DNA from: a virus
DNA length: 20,530 nucleotides
IMG/VR virus record: IMGVR_UViG_3300022072_000178
Span: 1 to 20,530 of that record
Direction: 5' to 3' (one strand)
Shown here: in pieces, positions 1 through 7,748 of the stretch
How the letters are laid out: every line of letters starts with the position of its first letter
How positions within the stretch are numbered: the stretch's first letter is position 1
Program-made: the position numbers and the translations under genes
The notes under the pieces: model-generated
Told to the model about the DNA's origin: nothing
Databases searched by the model: none
The model's input: only the letters and a program-made list of their open reading frames with translations

Positions 1-683
1 TTGGTAGCTGAAGTAGCTGATTCGGATGCTTTGGTGGTTGCTGTAGATGCTGATGAAGCCGCCCCCGTAGCTGAGTTAGCAGATGCTGTGGCTGAGTTAG
101 CCGAGTTAGTTGCACTTGTAGCTGCATTGGTAGCTGAGGTACTGGCTTCAGAAGCTTTGGTAGTTGCTGTGCCAGCCTGAGTGGTGGCTAAAGTAACCTG
201 TGCTTGTCCGTTAGTTGTAGCTAAGGAAGCTTGTGTAGTGGCTGTAGAGGCACTGTTAGCACTTGCTGTAGCTGAGTTAGCTGAAGCAGTGGCGCTATTA
301 GCAGATGCAGTGGCACTGTTAGCTGAAGCAGTAGCAGAGTTAGCCGAGTTAGTGGCTGAGGTACTTGCTTCTGAGGCTTTAGTGCTTGCCGTAGTTGCAG
401 AAGCAGCCGAATCAGTAGCTGAACTAGCTGATGCCGTTGCTGAATTATTTGATGCTGTAGCTGAGTTAGCAGAGGATGTAGCTGATGTAGCTGAGTTAGT
501 TTCATTTACAGAAGCTGCGGCTGCGCTTGATACTACAGTATTGTATTTATCTATGTAGTCTTGAGTGGAAGCACCATCGTCTCCCTTTGGGCCCTGAGCG
601 CCCCTTGTCGTTGCTGTATAGTCATCATCATCAATCCCTAACGGATTAGTGGATGACGAGTTCAAGCCTCTATCTAGTCCCAT
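1..683 (-). CDS. Tail fibre-like repetitive protein, N-terminal part (runs off left edge)
   Basis: Reading leftward from an ATG at 683, the frame stays open to base 1, giving about 227 residues with no stop. An SD-like AAGG lies about 9 nt upstream. The first 50 residues are non-repetitive and include a short collagen-like GAQGPKGDDGAS stretch. After residue 60 the protein becomes a low-complexity array of Ala/Ser/Asn/Thr, such as ASANSATASANSAT, with KASEAST interruptions. Such Ala/Ser/Asn arrays after a short head are common in the shafts of phage tail fibres and appendages, where they are thought to form extended trimeric rods; the receptor-binding C-terminus would lie outside this window. 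It sits 23 nt after the holin-like gene in the structural operon. The fibre call is by composition and position only. Confidence 0.75.
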   Translation of the reverse strand, partial: MGLDRGLNSSSTNPLGIDDDDYTATTRGAQGPKGDDGASTQDYIDKYNTVVSSAAAASVNETNSATSATSSANSATASNNSATASASSATDSAASATTASTKASEASTSATNSANSATASANSATASANSATASANSATASANSASTATTQASLATTNGQAQVTLATTQAGTATTKASEASTSATNAATSATNSANSATASANSATGAASSASTATTKASESATSAT

Positions 684-706
684 GAGTCTTTACCTTGTGT
701 TAAAAT

Positions 707-1111
707 TTATTTACGTGAAACTATCGACTGACCAAAATACATACCTACGACAGCCATAATTGCATGAGGAAGCCACTCAGGAGTAACCATTCCTTGTAGT
801 GATCGCCACTCTGTCACTGTATTAGTAAAGTCTAAAAATAAGAACTTAAACCCACTCGTTACTTCTACAGGAACTACTGTATCGAATCCCAATACAGGAG
901 CAATAAGAATAAAACAAGCCATCCCCATAAAGGATACAACTAGAAAACGTCTAATCCACTGGGCATTTGGGTTCTGGTAAGCCCTAGCAGACTGTACACT
1001 GTCCTCAGAGGCCGAGAATCGCTGTATGAGAGCTTTTTGCTGGTCAGCCTTATCAGACTGTCCCTGCGACCACATCTTCATTACACCGCCACCTATGACG
1101 CTCATAATCAT
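707..1111 (-). CDS. Holin-like membrane protein (3-TM type)
   Basis: 134 aa. Visible are a Gly/Met-rich hydrophobic N-terminus (IMSVIGGGVMKMW), a charged middle, a clear membrane segment at about residues 55-76 (FLVVSFMGMACFILIAPVLGF) and a C-terminal hydrophobic segment ending in MYFGQSIVSRK. This arrangement and the YFG-x-S/R ending resemble the three-TM holin family described for gene transfer agents and many podophages; such proteins permeabilise the inner membrane at lysis. It lies between the zinc-ribbon gene and the fibre. The chosen ATG (1111) has no good SD. The frame continues upstream to a stop at 1145-1147 with the hydrophobic residues PIFGFPIEAIT, and a strong SD (GGGAGG, 1155-1150) lies 7 nt before an in-frame ATC (1141), so a non-ATG start is possible. 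No endolysin is nearby to confirm a lysis role. Confidence 0.6.
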   Translation of the reverse strand: MIMSVIGGGVMKMWSQGQSDKADQQKALIQRFSASEDSVQSARAYQNPNAQWIRRFLVVSFMGMACFILIAPVLGFDTVVPVEVTSGFKFLFLDFTNTVTEWRSLQGMVTPEWLPHAIMAVVGMYFGQSIVSRK

Positions 1112-1144
1112 GGTAATAGCTTCTATAGGAAATCCAAAGATAGG

Positions 1145-1390
1145 TTATCCCTCCCTTTTTTTCTCTAATCGTAATTCTTGTTTCATTTGTTTAGCCCTGT
1201 TACGTTCCCAAGTCATCCAAGTACCAGCAAAGGCTGGATCAGACGGATCTAAGGATACTTTAACAGGGGTGATAATCATATAAGCATCGGCTCTACAAAC
1301 CTTACATAATTTTGTATTATTACGGTCTGAGATAGGACATAAGTGATCTGTTACGTGATCGTCTTCGCACTTATAAGAGTAGATGGGCAT
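1145..1390 (-). CDS. FmdB-like zinc-ribbon protein
   Basis: 81 aa, beginning MPIYSYKC, the typical opening of the FmdB-type putative regulatory zinc-ribbon family. Cysteines at residues 8, 18, 29 and 32 (the last two as CKVC) can bind one zinc; the C-terminal third is charged and helical. An in-frame ATG 13 codons upstream (1429) exists, but the ATG at 1390 has an AGGA about 8 nt upstream and gives the family's normal N-terminus, so it was preferred. Phages often carry such a gene next to head genes. Its role there is unknown; DNA or protein binding is only an inference. It ends immediately before the holin-like frame. Confidence 0.7.
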   Translation of the reverse strand: MPIYSYKCEDDHVTDHLCPISDRNNTKLCKVCRADAYMIITPVKVSLDPSDPAFAGTWMTWERNRAKQMKQELRLEKKREG

Positions 1391-1418
1391 ATAATTTCCT
1401 AGATACTTTAAGTAAGTA

Positions 1419-1444
1419 GAAGCCCTCACCGTAGCAAGGGCCTC
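1419..1444 (-). terminator. Stem-loop between capsid and zinc-ribbon genes (possible partial terminator)
   Basis: On the minus strand GAGGCCCT (1444-1437) pairs with AGGGCTTC (1426-1419): 8 bp including one G-T pair, with a 10-nt loop. It follows the capsid gene, where a leaky terminator or mRNA-stabilising hairpin is often found so that capsid message exceeds downstream messages. The T-run after it on the minus strand is weak (TACTTACTT), so full termination is unlikely. Confidence 0.4.
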
Positions 1445-1456
1445 TTTTGTCAGCTA

Positions 1457-1471
1457 CTTAACTAAGTTAAG
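1457..1471. repeat. 15-bp near-perfect palindrome
   Basis: CTTAACT-A-AGTTAAG is a perfect dyad around one base, just downstream of the capsid stop codon and beside the stem-loop at 1419-1444. It is too tight for a full hairpin (only about 5 bp could pair) but could be a protein-binding dyad. Function unknown. Confidence 0.4.
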
Positions 1472-1501
1472 CTTGTGAAAGATCAATGCGCCTCGCACTG
1501 A

Positions 1502-2362
1502 TTAGGTTGATGGAACAAGAATGCTAACACCAGCGTTATCACGCAACTCTTTAACACCGTAGATAGTATCCGCAGTGAACAAGTCACCAAGATACTGCTG
1601 CTGGTATTGAGTCTGTGAACGAACACTCTGTTGCTCTGCGAGTACCAAAGCATCTTTGTGCAACATAACAGCTACACGGTTACTACTGGCGGTAGGGCAA
1701 GCAGAAGATACAAATACTTCTACACCATACACATTACCAATCATACCCGTCTTAATAGCGTCACCGCTACCAACAAAAGCTTGCTCAGTGAAACGTGCAA
1801 TACCCAACAAGTCACTCTTAGCGACAGGTGGAATTACCAAAGAACGACCCGTCATAGGTACGTCATTGTTGTCCAAAACAAGCATAAACTTACGAATACC
1901 AGCATCAGTCATGTCAGCAGCAGAACTACCGCCATCACCACCTAACTGAGTACCACCATTTAAGGCAGGAACTAGACCGAAAAGATCAGCGTCTACTTGA
2001 GTAGCTAGGGCATAACCTGCGTCATCAGTGTAGAACCTACGTAGAGAGGATAATGCTTGCTTCTCTACAATGTCTTCAATCAAAGTTGAATATTCATAGT
2101 GCTTGTTGATTAGAACTTGAATGTCTGCGGTTGCAGGAGAGTTAAGCACTACTTGGGTGCTTGCAGCTTTTGCGTTTGCAGCGCCACGACTAGGTGAAGG
2201 AATGTGAATTGAATCACCTTTCTTACCTACGTGACTCATACGAGTTACTAGATTAGCTAGTACAAGATTCTTCTTGTATCCAGCGATTACTTCATCCGAC
2301 CATAATTCGGGGATAAAGGCGGCTGCTGTTGAGCCTGTTACGTGATTAGTACCTAATGCCAT
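1502..2362 (-). CDS. Major capsid protein
   Basis: 286 aa, starting MALGTNHVTGSTAAAFIPELWSDE. The N-terminal pattern (FIPELWSDEV, then NLVLANLVTRMSHVGKKGDSIHIPS) is typical of HK97-fold major capsid proteins of podophages: an N-arm, then a spine helix, then a basic loop. The C-terminal part has the hydrophobic beta-rich composition (RVAVMLHKDALVLAEQQSV) of the A-domain. It forms the icosahedral shell on the scaffold. The ATG at 2362 has GGAG 9 nt upstream. Position right after the scaffold gene in a terS-terL-portal-scaffold-capsid order strongly supports the call. No internal protease motif is seen, so maturation probably does not use a fused protease. Confidence 0.9.
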   Translation of the reverse strand: MALGTNHVTGSTAAAFIPELWSDEVIAGYKKNLVLANLVTRMSHVGKKGDSIHIPSPSRGAANAKAASTQVVLNSPATADIQVLINKHYEYSTLIEDIVEKQALSSLRRFYTDDAGYALATQVDADLFGLVPALNGGTQLGGDGGSSAADMTDAGIRKFMLVLDNNDVPMTGRSLVIPPVAKSDLLGIARFTEQAFVGSGDAIKTGMIGNVYGVEVFVSSACPTASSNRVAVMLHKDALVLAEQQSVRSQTQYQQQYLGDLFTADTIYGVKELRDNAGVSILVPST

Positions 2363-2391
2363 GTGAATTAACTCCAGTGTTAATTATAATA

Positions 2392-3177
2392 TTATTTAAC
2401 GCGTCCTTCTGCGTATGCCCGATAGATTTCATCTCCGAGAGATTCATAACGTGAAGGATCACTATTTTTTAAACGTATGAGGTCAGCCCTACGGTAAATT
2501 TTCTTACCTCCAACAGAGTCCCCAGACGACCTACTCTCCGCTTTACCTGCCGTTAGAGCCCTTGCTTTCGATTGTCCTTGAGCAGTTTTAACTTCTTGAG
2601 TCTTGGAGATCATTGCACGTTCCTTCCATGTACTAAGTAGTTCATCGGCTGCCTCAAAGTCGTAAGCATTGGCATCTTGAAACAGACGCTGGCGAATCTT
2701 ACTCTGGGAAATCCATTCCTGAAACTCAGGTGACGCTACGGTCTGTTGAGCCTCTGGATGTTTTGAAGCAATCGCTTGTACAGCCGCGTCATTGCGACTC
2801 TTTGTATTGATTGCTTCTGCTTCCTTTATCTTAGGATGATTGTCTATTTCTCTTCGGATTGCCGCTTGAGGGTCTTCGTAGAAATCAGGTGCTTCATCTG
2901 TAGATTCAGGATTATTTTGTTGATTGGCCTTTATTTGAGTTTTAAGAAATTCGTCTGAGAGTTTACGTAATTCACCGATTTCTTGCCCCTTACGACCTAA
3001 CTCTTTTTCGAGTTCTGAATAGGAGTTAACAACTTCTTCGATGGATTTGCCTTGAAACTTACTAGGCATTTCGTATACTTGTTCTTCTCCTGTGTCCCCT
3101 TGCTCAAGGGAGGAAAAATCTTCAGTTACGGTTTCTTGTAAATCCTCAATAGGATCAACTACAATGTTGTTTACCAT
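2392..3177 (-). CDS. Capsid assembly scaffolding protein
   Basis: 261 aa. The N-terminal 35 residues are acidic (IEDLQETVTEDFSSLEQGDTGEE). A predicted coiled-coil helix follows at about residues 48-82 (SYSELEKELGRKGQEIGEL), then a polar, Gln/Ala-rich helical middle. The C-terminus is basic (RRADLIRLKNSDPSRYESL...YAEGRVK), as expected for the capsid-binding helix of scaffolding proteins such as T7 gp9 or P22 gp8. Scaffold copies direct shell assembly and then leave the procapsid. The gene ends 29 nt before the capsid start; ATG 3177 has GGAG 9 nt upstream. The call rests on composition plus operon position. Confidence 0.8.
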   Translation of the reverse strand: MVNNIVVDPIEDLQETVTEDFSSLEQGDTGEEQVYEMPSKFQGKSIEEVVNSYSELEKELGRKGQEIGELRKLSDEFLKTQIKANQQNNPESTDEAPDFYEDPQAAIRREIDNHPKIKEAEAINTKSRNDAAVQAIASKHPEAQQTVASPEFQEWISQSKIRQRLFQDANAYDFEAADELLSTWKERAMISKTQEVKTAQGQSKARALTAGKAESRSSGDSVGGKKIYRRADLIRLKNSDPSRYESLGDEIYRAYAEGRVK

Positions 3178-3233
3178 AGTGGTACTCTCCGTCTATCGAA
3201 TAGATTGTGGAGTTAATAAAAATGACACAGGCC

Positions 3234-3464
3234 CTATGTAATAGAGTTGTCCGTGTCGATGAGTTTTGTCTGTTCCTCTAATGTGATCAGCATATTGAGG
3301 ATAGACAGTTGCCCTTGTACTTCGTATAGGGACTTTTCATCTTTAATGGTTGATACTTGATTTAAAGATTCAGACATGACTACAAGTTCTTTTATTAAGT
3401 CTTGCCAGCCATCTGTCTCAAATAGTCTGTATCGACCATCAAAAAATTCCTTATCTTCTTTCAT
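3234..3464 (-). CDS. Small acidic phage protein between portal and scaffold
   Basis: 76 aa, not recognised by family. Its start codon directly abuts the portal stop (TAG-ATG), so it is almost certainly translationally coupled to the portal gene. The sequence begins MKEDKEFFDGRYRLFETDGWQDLIKEL and continues as amphipathic helices rich in Glu/Leu/Ile, with no membrane segment and no cysteine. Many podophages carry a small helical gene in this slot; a head-assembly accessory role is an inference from location. Confidence 0.75.
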   Translation of the reverse strand: MKEDKEFFDGRYRLFETDGWQDLIKELVVMSESLNQVSTIKDEKSLYEVQGQLSILNMLITLEEQTKLIDTDNSIT

Positions 3465-5417
3465 CTAGTTTAATGCCTGTGACGCTTTAGCTAAGTTAAG
3501 CATTGTTTCAGATTCAAGATGTTTCATCTCAGGGATGTTACGTACTACCTGAGTCTCTAGTGTAGACACTTCCATTTGCTTCTTCTGTAGATCAATGGCT
3601 TTCTTCTGTAGATCCAAGATACGCTCTTGTGCATCAGTGTCGTTAGGAACCTTCAGGGCAGCGTCTGCTTGCTTGTTGTAGGCTGAAGCTAATGTTTCTT
3701 GTGTCTTAGCCCCTACTAACTCTGTATCTGCTTGTTTAGCTGCCATTTCCATCTGAATTGCTTGCTGTTGCATCTCTTTTTCTTCTGGATTAGGCTGCAT
3801 CATCTGCTGTACGGCTTGCATCATCTCTTCGCGGTTATTTAAGCTAGAGTTCTCAAATACTGATAGCAATAACATATTAAATGCTTGTGATTCAGGAGGT
3901 AACATAGACATTAACTGTACAGTCTGTGTTGTCTCTAGTTCTTTAGCCATGATACCCATCGTAGAGTAAGGCGTAAACTGGTAATCTAGTACAGGATAAC
4001 GCTCTTCATCAAATTGCATCTTGCGATATACTGATTTCTTGATGAAAGGGATCATAAAGTCAGATTGAAAGTTACATAAAGTACGTTTCTGACGTTTAAT
4101 GGAGGCTGCTTGCATCATAGACATACCAGATGCAGTCCCGTTACGGGCATTTCCTGCCATACTGGTCGCTGAGTCCATAGCGCCTGTCGCCATCTGAATC
4201 ATACGCTCTAATTCAGCAGATTCTTGGAATGTATGCTGTTGTAACTGTCCAAAATTGAATGGCTGGATGATTGCGCGAGGATCACCGTTAGTTAGGATGG
4301 TTTTACCAGCCCGAATGTCTAACTTAGTGCCGCGAGGAATGCGTGTAGCGTCCATAGCCATCATTGGGTGTGTCGTTAGGGCCAAAGCGTCTATACGACC
4401 ACGTAATTCAGCGTCTAATGCTTTCTGTGGGTTATATCCTTTTTCACATACACCACGACCCCAGAACTTATTAGGTACACGGTCATGCTGATAGGAGATA
4501 AACGGACGATCTTTCATTAAGTAGGGATTTTCTTCTGCCCGTAGTACGATGTCATCGTTAGCCAACGTGACTACAGCCTCTACTAACTCGTCTGTGTCGT
4601 AATCAAACTCTTCACCTGAATCAGCATCCTTAGATAAGTAACGCTTTGGGACTAGGCCCCAATATTCTGTGATCTTAACACGATCATCTTCTGCACCAGC
4701 ATTCTCTTCTGGATCAAATCCAAAGTCATGTATACCAGTGCTACTTGCTCCTAATGGAACATCACGATAAGTTCCTGCTTCAATGCCCTTGACAACATGG
4801 TAACGGGGTTTAATAACCTCCTGCGCCACTCCTAATGCTGAATCAATAGACAAGGCAGCAGGATCAATTATAAATTCTTTTGGAGATACTGCCTCCAGTG
4901 GGACTGCCATCCTAATTACTTCGACTACCCTACGCTCTGTAGTTCCGTCTAAGGTTCCTTCTACTTGTGTCTCTACTATGACACGCTCTGTCTTCTCTTC
5001 TACGCAGACTTTAGCGATTCCTGTACCGTAGATAGCTCCATTTAAGAACACCTCATTGATGGCCTGTTTAGCGCCATCTAACTCTAGGTCTTCTTGTAGT
5101 ACCTTACGTAGGTAAGCTATGTCTGAAGGATCTTCATCTAAGACATCATCTCTAATATCAAACCATTTCTCACGACCAAAGGTTGCTTCTTCTAATTCAG
5201 ATACAGTAGACTCAACCGCTTGCTGTAGAGCAGGGTTAATTAGACGAGAAGATTCAGAGTCACGTAACTTATCAGACTCTGCCCAGATACCACGCCACAG
5301 GCGATAGTATTCATCCCATTTTTTTTGGTAGTTCTGATCTCGGTGGTTCTTCCACGTATCCAGACGTTCAGACAACCAAGAGGCTAGTCCTTTAAACTGG
5401 TCTTCTTCGTTCATCAT
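3465..5417 (-). CDS. Portal (head-to-tail connector) protein
   Basis: 650 aa. The N-terminal part (WLSERLDTWKNHRDQNYQKKWDEYYRLWRGIWAE), followed by RLINPALQQAVESTVSELEEATFG and a beta-rich region with INEVFLNGAIYGTGIAKV, is the pattern of large podophage portals. The core continues through YWGLVPKRYLS and RPFISYQHDRVPNKFWGRG to GMSMMQAASIKRQKRTLCNFQ. The last 120 residues are Gln/Met/Ala-rich and helical (MMQAVQQMMQPNPEEKEMQQQ), fitting the crown/barrel. Twelve copies would form the vertex through which DNA enters. It starts 3 nt after the terL stop, with AGGA 9 nt before the ATG; a second ATG is the very next codon. Confidence 0.9.
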   Translation of the reverse strand: MMNEEDQFKGLASWLSERLDTWKNHRDQNYQKKWDEYYRLWRGIWAESDKLRDSESSRLINPALQQAVESTVSELEEATFGREKWFDIRDDVLDEDPSDIAYLRKVLQEDLELDGAKQAINEVFLNGAIYGTGIAKVCVEEKTERVIVETQVEGTLDGTTERRVVEVIRMAVPLEAVSPKEFIIDPAALSIDSALGVAQEVIKPRYHVVKGIEAGTYRDVPLGASSTGIHDFGFDPEENAGAEDDRVKITEYWGLVPKRYLSKDADSGEEFDYDTDELVEAVVTLANDDIVLRAEENPYLMKDRPFISYQHDRVPNKFWGRGVCEKGYNPQKALDAELRGRIDALALTTHPMMAMDATRIPRGTKLDIRAGKTILTNGDPRAIIQPFNFGQLQQHTFQESAELERMIQMATGAMDSATSMAGNARNGTASGMSMMQAASIKRQKRTLCNFQSDFMIPFIKKSVYRKMQFDEERYPVLDYQFTPYSTMGIMAKELETTQTVQLMSMLPPESQAFNMLLLSVFENSSLNNREEMMQAVQQMMQPNPEEKEMQQQAIQMEMAAKQADTELVGAKTQETLASAYNKQADAALKVPNDTDAQERILDLQKKAIDLQKKQMEVSTLETQVVRNIPEMKHLESETMLNLAKASQALN

Positions 5418-5420
5418 AAT

Positions 5421-6668
5421 TTAATATCCTGCCTCTAAATCCATTGGTTCCCACTCTTCTACTTCGATAGAGTTGGTAAAGTCTGCTACTGATACTTGGT
5501 CAATGTACGCTAAGGCATCTAGTAGGTCATCATGTACTTGTGAACTAGGGAAAGACATCATTTGATCTTCAAAGTGCTTCCAATCCCTATCTGAATTAAA
5601 TTTAATCTTGCTGTGTTCCATACGCCCCTGTAGGGCCCATGTGATACGGTCAGTCTTCTTCTTACCACCGTGAGTAACATCAGTGATAACAACCCATCGA
5701 CCTTGTGTTCTCATTAGGTCTTCTAGATAGGGCATGATTGCATTCTTCAATGCCCCTGCCTCTACACCTACTGTAGATGCTTCGTTATCTATGGCAGAGT
5801 TAAGTATATTCTCTGCGGTCTTCTTTATGTTCCATCTGCCGTGTAGGATGTCTTTTACCCACCACGTATCACCACAGATTTTAACTATTGCTATTGCAGT
5901 TTCATCTAACTTAGATCCAGACTTACCTCTATCTTTAGAGGATTGTTCAAAGCCAGCAGGGTCAACCGATACTATGTAGTGTCCGTAGTCTGGTTCTTTT
6001 GAAGTTTCAAACCATTCATCCTTAAAGATACCACCTGAGAATGATTCAAATGAAGCCTCAAACTCCTGACGGAATGCCTGTGAAGACATAGACCTTCTAG
6101 CTACTTCTATCTCTTTAGGGTCTATCAGTGGATTATCAGTAGAGTTAAAACTAAATACTTCCCACTCGTCATCGTCTTGTGCAGCTACGTATAGATCATA
6201 GAAGTGGTTACGCCCTTCGGGTGTTCCGATAAATAGGGCTTCACCTTTAACGTCAGCTAAGGTAGGACGGATGATCTGTTCAAAGACAGAGGGCTTCATA
6301 AAAGCATATTCATCCATCACTACATAGGCCAGACCTACACCTCGTAGAGTATCTGGTCTATCCGAACCCTTCAGGTATATCTTCCTACCATTTATTAGGG
6401 TTATTGTAGCGGTATTCTCGTGAGTAGACTTTATCACATCTCTACCCAAATCTTTCAACAGTCCCCATAAGATGTCTTTTGCCTGTTGAAAGGTAGGGGC
6501 TATATAGAATATATCCTTGCTTTGTGACTCTAGACCTTTAATCAATAACGTCCACGCTGCAAGGTAACTCTTTCCGAAACGTCTACCACACGCTGCTACT
6601 TTAAAACGAGCAGGTGAGTTGAATATCTCCATTTGTGCAGGAGTCAGACTTACCTGTATATCACTCAT
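5421..6668 (-). CDS. terL: Terminase large subunit (packaging ATPase/nuclease)
   Basis: 415 aa. The ATPase domain shows Walker A GRRFGKS at residues 28-34, Walker B VVMDEYA at 116-122 (D119, E120) and the coupling motif IGTPEG at about 147-152. The C-terminal RNase H-like nuclease shows SVDPAG (D236), GVEAG (E303) and HDDLLDALAY (D380/D381/D384), the usual three acidic clusters. The enzyme pumps DNA into the procapsid and cuts the concatemer. At 415 aa it is on the short side but complete. Its start overlaps the terS end by 8 nt, implying coupled translation, and the portal follows after 3 nt. Confidence 0.95.
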   Translation of the reverse strand: MSDIQVSLTPAQMEIFNSPARFKVAACGRRFGKSYLAAWTLLIKGLESQSKDIFYIAPTFQQAKDILWGLLKDLGRDVIKSTHENTATITLINGRKIYLKGSDRPDTLRGVGLAYVVMDEYAFMKPSVFEQIIRPTLADVKGEALFIGTPEGRNHFYDLYVAAQDDDEWEVFSFNSTDNPLIDPKEIEVARRSMSSQAFRQEFEASFESFSGGIFKDEWFETSKEPDYGHYIVSVDPAGFEQSSKDRGKSGSKLDETAIAIVKICGDTWWVKDILHGRWNIKKTAENILNSAIDNEASTVGVEAGALKNAIMPYLEDLMRTQGRWVVITDVTHGGKKKTDRITWALQGRMEHSKIKFNSDRDWKHFEDQMMSFPSSQVHDDLLDALAYIDQVSVADFTNSIEVEEWEPMDLEAGY

Positions 6669-7125
6669 CTTCTTCTAGAACAGACACTACGATAGCATCG
6701 TATGCCTTGTCCTCTTCCTTCTTACTCTTAGCGATAGACTTAGATAGGCTGTGTTCTATAACTTGACCGCCTACGTGTTCTATTGCATCCTGAGCTTGAT
6801 TACCTAACTGAGCTACAGTGATGTTGATAGCCTGACCACCTTCATGTTTAACTTCAACATCCCTCTTAGGGGGTAGTATTCGATCCAGACACATCTTCAG
6901 GCAAGTCGTATCTCCTTCCATAGCCAATTCAATTACCTTGTTGACTATATCAGGCCCTCTCTCAGACATTAATTCTCTAGAGAGTTGGGTGTACTTACCG
7001 ACACTTCCTTTAGGTCTTCCTGCTGGATTTAAAGGAGGCATACCCTTATAGAGTAATGGACTACCTTTATGTTTAGTCTTCTTCTTTCCAGTACGAGGAC
7101 TTAATTCTTCTGTTGATTTACTCAT
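6661..7125 (-). CDS. terS: Terminase small subunit-like DNA recognition protein
   Basis: 154 aa. A basic N-terminus (TGKKKTKHKGS) leads into PPLNPAGRPKGSVGKYTQLSRELM, the NP-x-GRPKG pattern of DUF5681-like terminase small subunits, then a helical segment (DIVNKVIELAMEGDTTCLKMCLDRILPPKRD). The tail is Lys- then Glu/Asp-rich. Small subunits bind the packaging start site and hand DNA to the large subunit. Support is mostly its position directly ahead of and overlapping terL. It is the first gene after the sigma-70 promoter, with a leader of about 190 nt. AGG lies about 8 nt before the ATG. Confidence 0.8.
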   Translation of the reverse strand: MSKSTEELSPRTGKKKTKHKGSPLLYKGMPPLNPAGRPKGSVGKYTQLSRELMSERGPDIVNKVIELAMEGDTTCLKMCLDRILPPKRDVEVKHEGGQAINITVAQLGNQAQDAIEHVGGQVIEHSLSKSIAKSKKEEDKAYDAIVVSVLEEDE

Positions 7126-7202
7126 TAGATGACCTAGATTCTTGACCGCCTAAACGGGGATTCTAATAGTTACAGACATACACTTTAGGTAGTTGCGATT
7201 TA

Positions 7203-7215
7203 TCACTTTTAGTGA
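7203..7215. repeat. Small dyad in terS leader
   Basis: TCACT-TTT-AGTGA is a perfect 5-bp dyad with a 3-nt centre in the untranslated leader of the structural operon, about 80 nt before the terS start. It shares the TCAC/GTGA half-sites of the palindromes at 7551-7698 but with a different centre. It could be a small hairpin or a weak operator. Confidence 0.3.
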
Positions 7216-7325
7216 CATAGCTCGACCCGTGTGATACTTACCGTTGGAGTTTGGTTATTATATTTATTATTATTGTAAACTCTTAAAGGATTACTCTAAA
7301 GCGTCCCTGAGACACTAAGGTACTT

Positions 7326-7354
7326 ATTATAACATATTTCTTATCATAAGTCAA
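7326..7354 (-). promoter_or_regulatory. Sigma-70 promoter for the structural operon
   Basis: On the minus strand: -35 TTGACT (7354-7349), a 17-nt spacer (7348-7332), and a perfect -10 TATAAT (7331-7326) preceded by TGT, forming an extended -10 (TGnTATAAT). Transcription would start near 7319 and run into terS about 195 nt later. It is the best promoter in the window and implies that the host RNA polymerase can transcribe the head and packaging genes. Confidence 0.85.
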
Positions 7355-7527
7355 GTCTAATCTAGTCTTCCCCTTCAATACAGTCCATTTGGTCTACGAG
7401 ATGATACTTCTGGGCTATTAAATATTCACTTAATGCTTGACTTCCTAATTATACCCCTCTCCCTTATTTCTCCATTTTCCCTCCCATGTGCCTATGAGCC
7501 TGTATACATTATTACTCTCTAGCCACA

Positions 7528-7537
7528 GGGGGCCCCC
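7528..7537. repeat. GGGGGCCCCC palindrome
   Basis: A perfect 10-bp G5C5 palindrome (followed by two more C) stands out in otherwise A+T-rich intergenic DNA, 13 bp left of the palindrome array. It contains one of 13 GGGCCC hexamers in the window. Function unknown. Confidence 0.5.
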
Positions 7538-7550
7538 CCATGACCTGTGA

Positions 7551-7717
7551 GTCATAATATGACCAGAGAGTGCCGAATAGTCACGGAATGACCAAAGGCA
7601 GCCCAATAGTCACAATGTGACCATAGTGTGTCTGATAGTCACGGTCTGACCAGTGCGTCATAAGGTGACTAAAGCCAGCCCAATAGTCACGGCCTGACTC
7701 ACGGGTCACAAATGTAC
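7551..7717. repeat. Array of GTCA-N5-TGAC palindromes (iteron/operator-like)
   Basis: Six exact GTCA-N5-TGAC sites start at 7551, 7580, 7609, 7638, 7657 and 7686. A seventh, degenerate one (GTCA-N5-GTAC) starts at 7705. Start-to-start distances are 29, 29, 29, 19, 29 and 19 bp, so spacing is either 29 or 29 minus one helical turn. Four copies share the flank ATAGTCAC, and several are followed by CCA. The centres vary (CGGAA, CAATG, CGGTC, TAAGG, CGGCC) while the arms do not, the mark of a dimeric DNA-binding protein's sites rather than of simple duplication. A replication initiator or a master regulator of the divergent operons are the two natural readings. Confidence 0.85.
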
Positions 7718-7748
7718 CCAGAATTGACAAAAGAAAGAACCTATGGCC

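Noticed and set aside
221-505. Leftward Leu/Gln-rich frame
   Set aside because: An alternate-frame shadow of the same repetitive fibre sequence, without an SD.
181-558. Rightward frame rich in Ala/Val/Leu/Glu repeats
   Set aside because: It is the antisense of the Ala/Ser/Asn/Thr fibre repeat; the leftward frame is open throughout, has an SD and continues off the edge.
1631-1949. Rightward frames of 97-104 aa
   Set aside because: Antisense to the major capsid gene, no leader and implausible composition.
7551-7717. CRISPR array
   Set aside because: Spacing of 29 bp looked suggestive, but the conserved part is only a 13-bp palindrome with variable centre, repeats are not identical and spacing switches to 19 bp.
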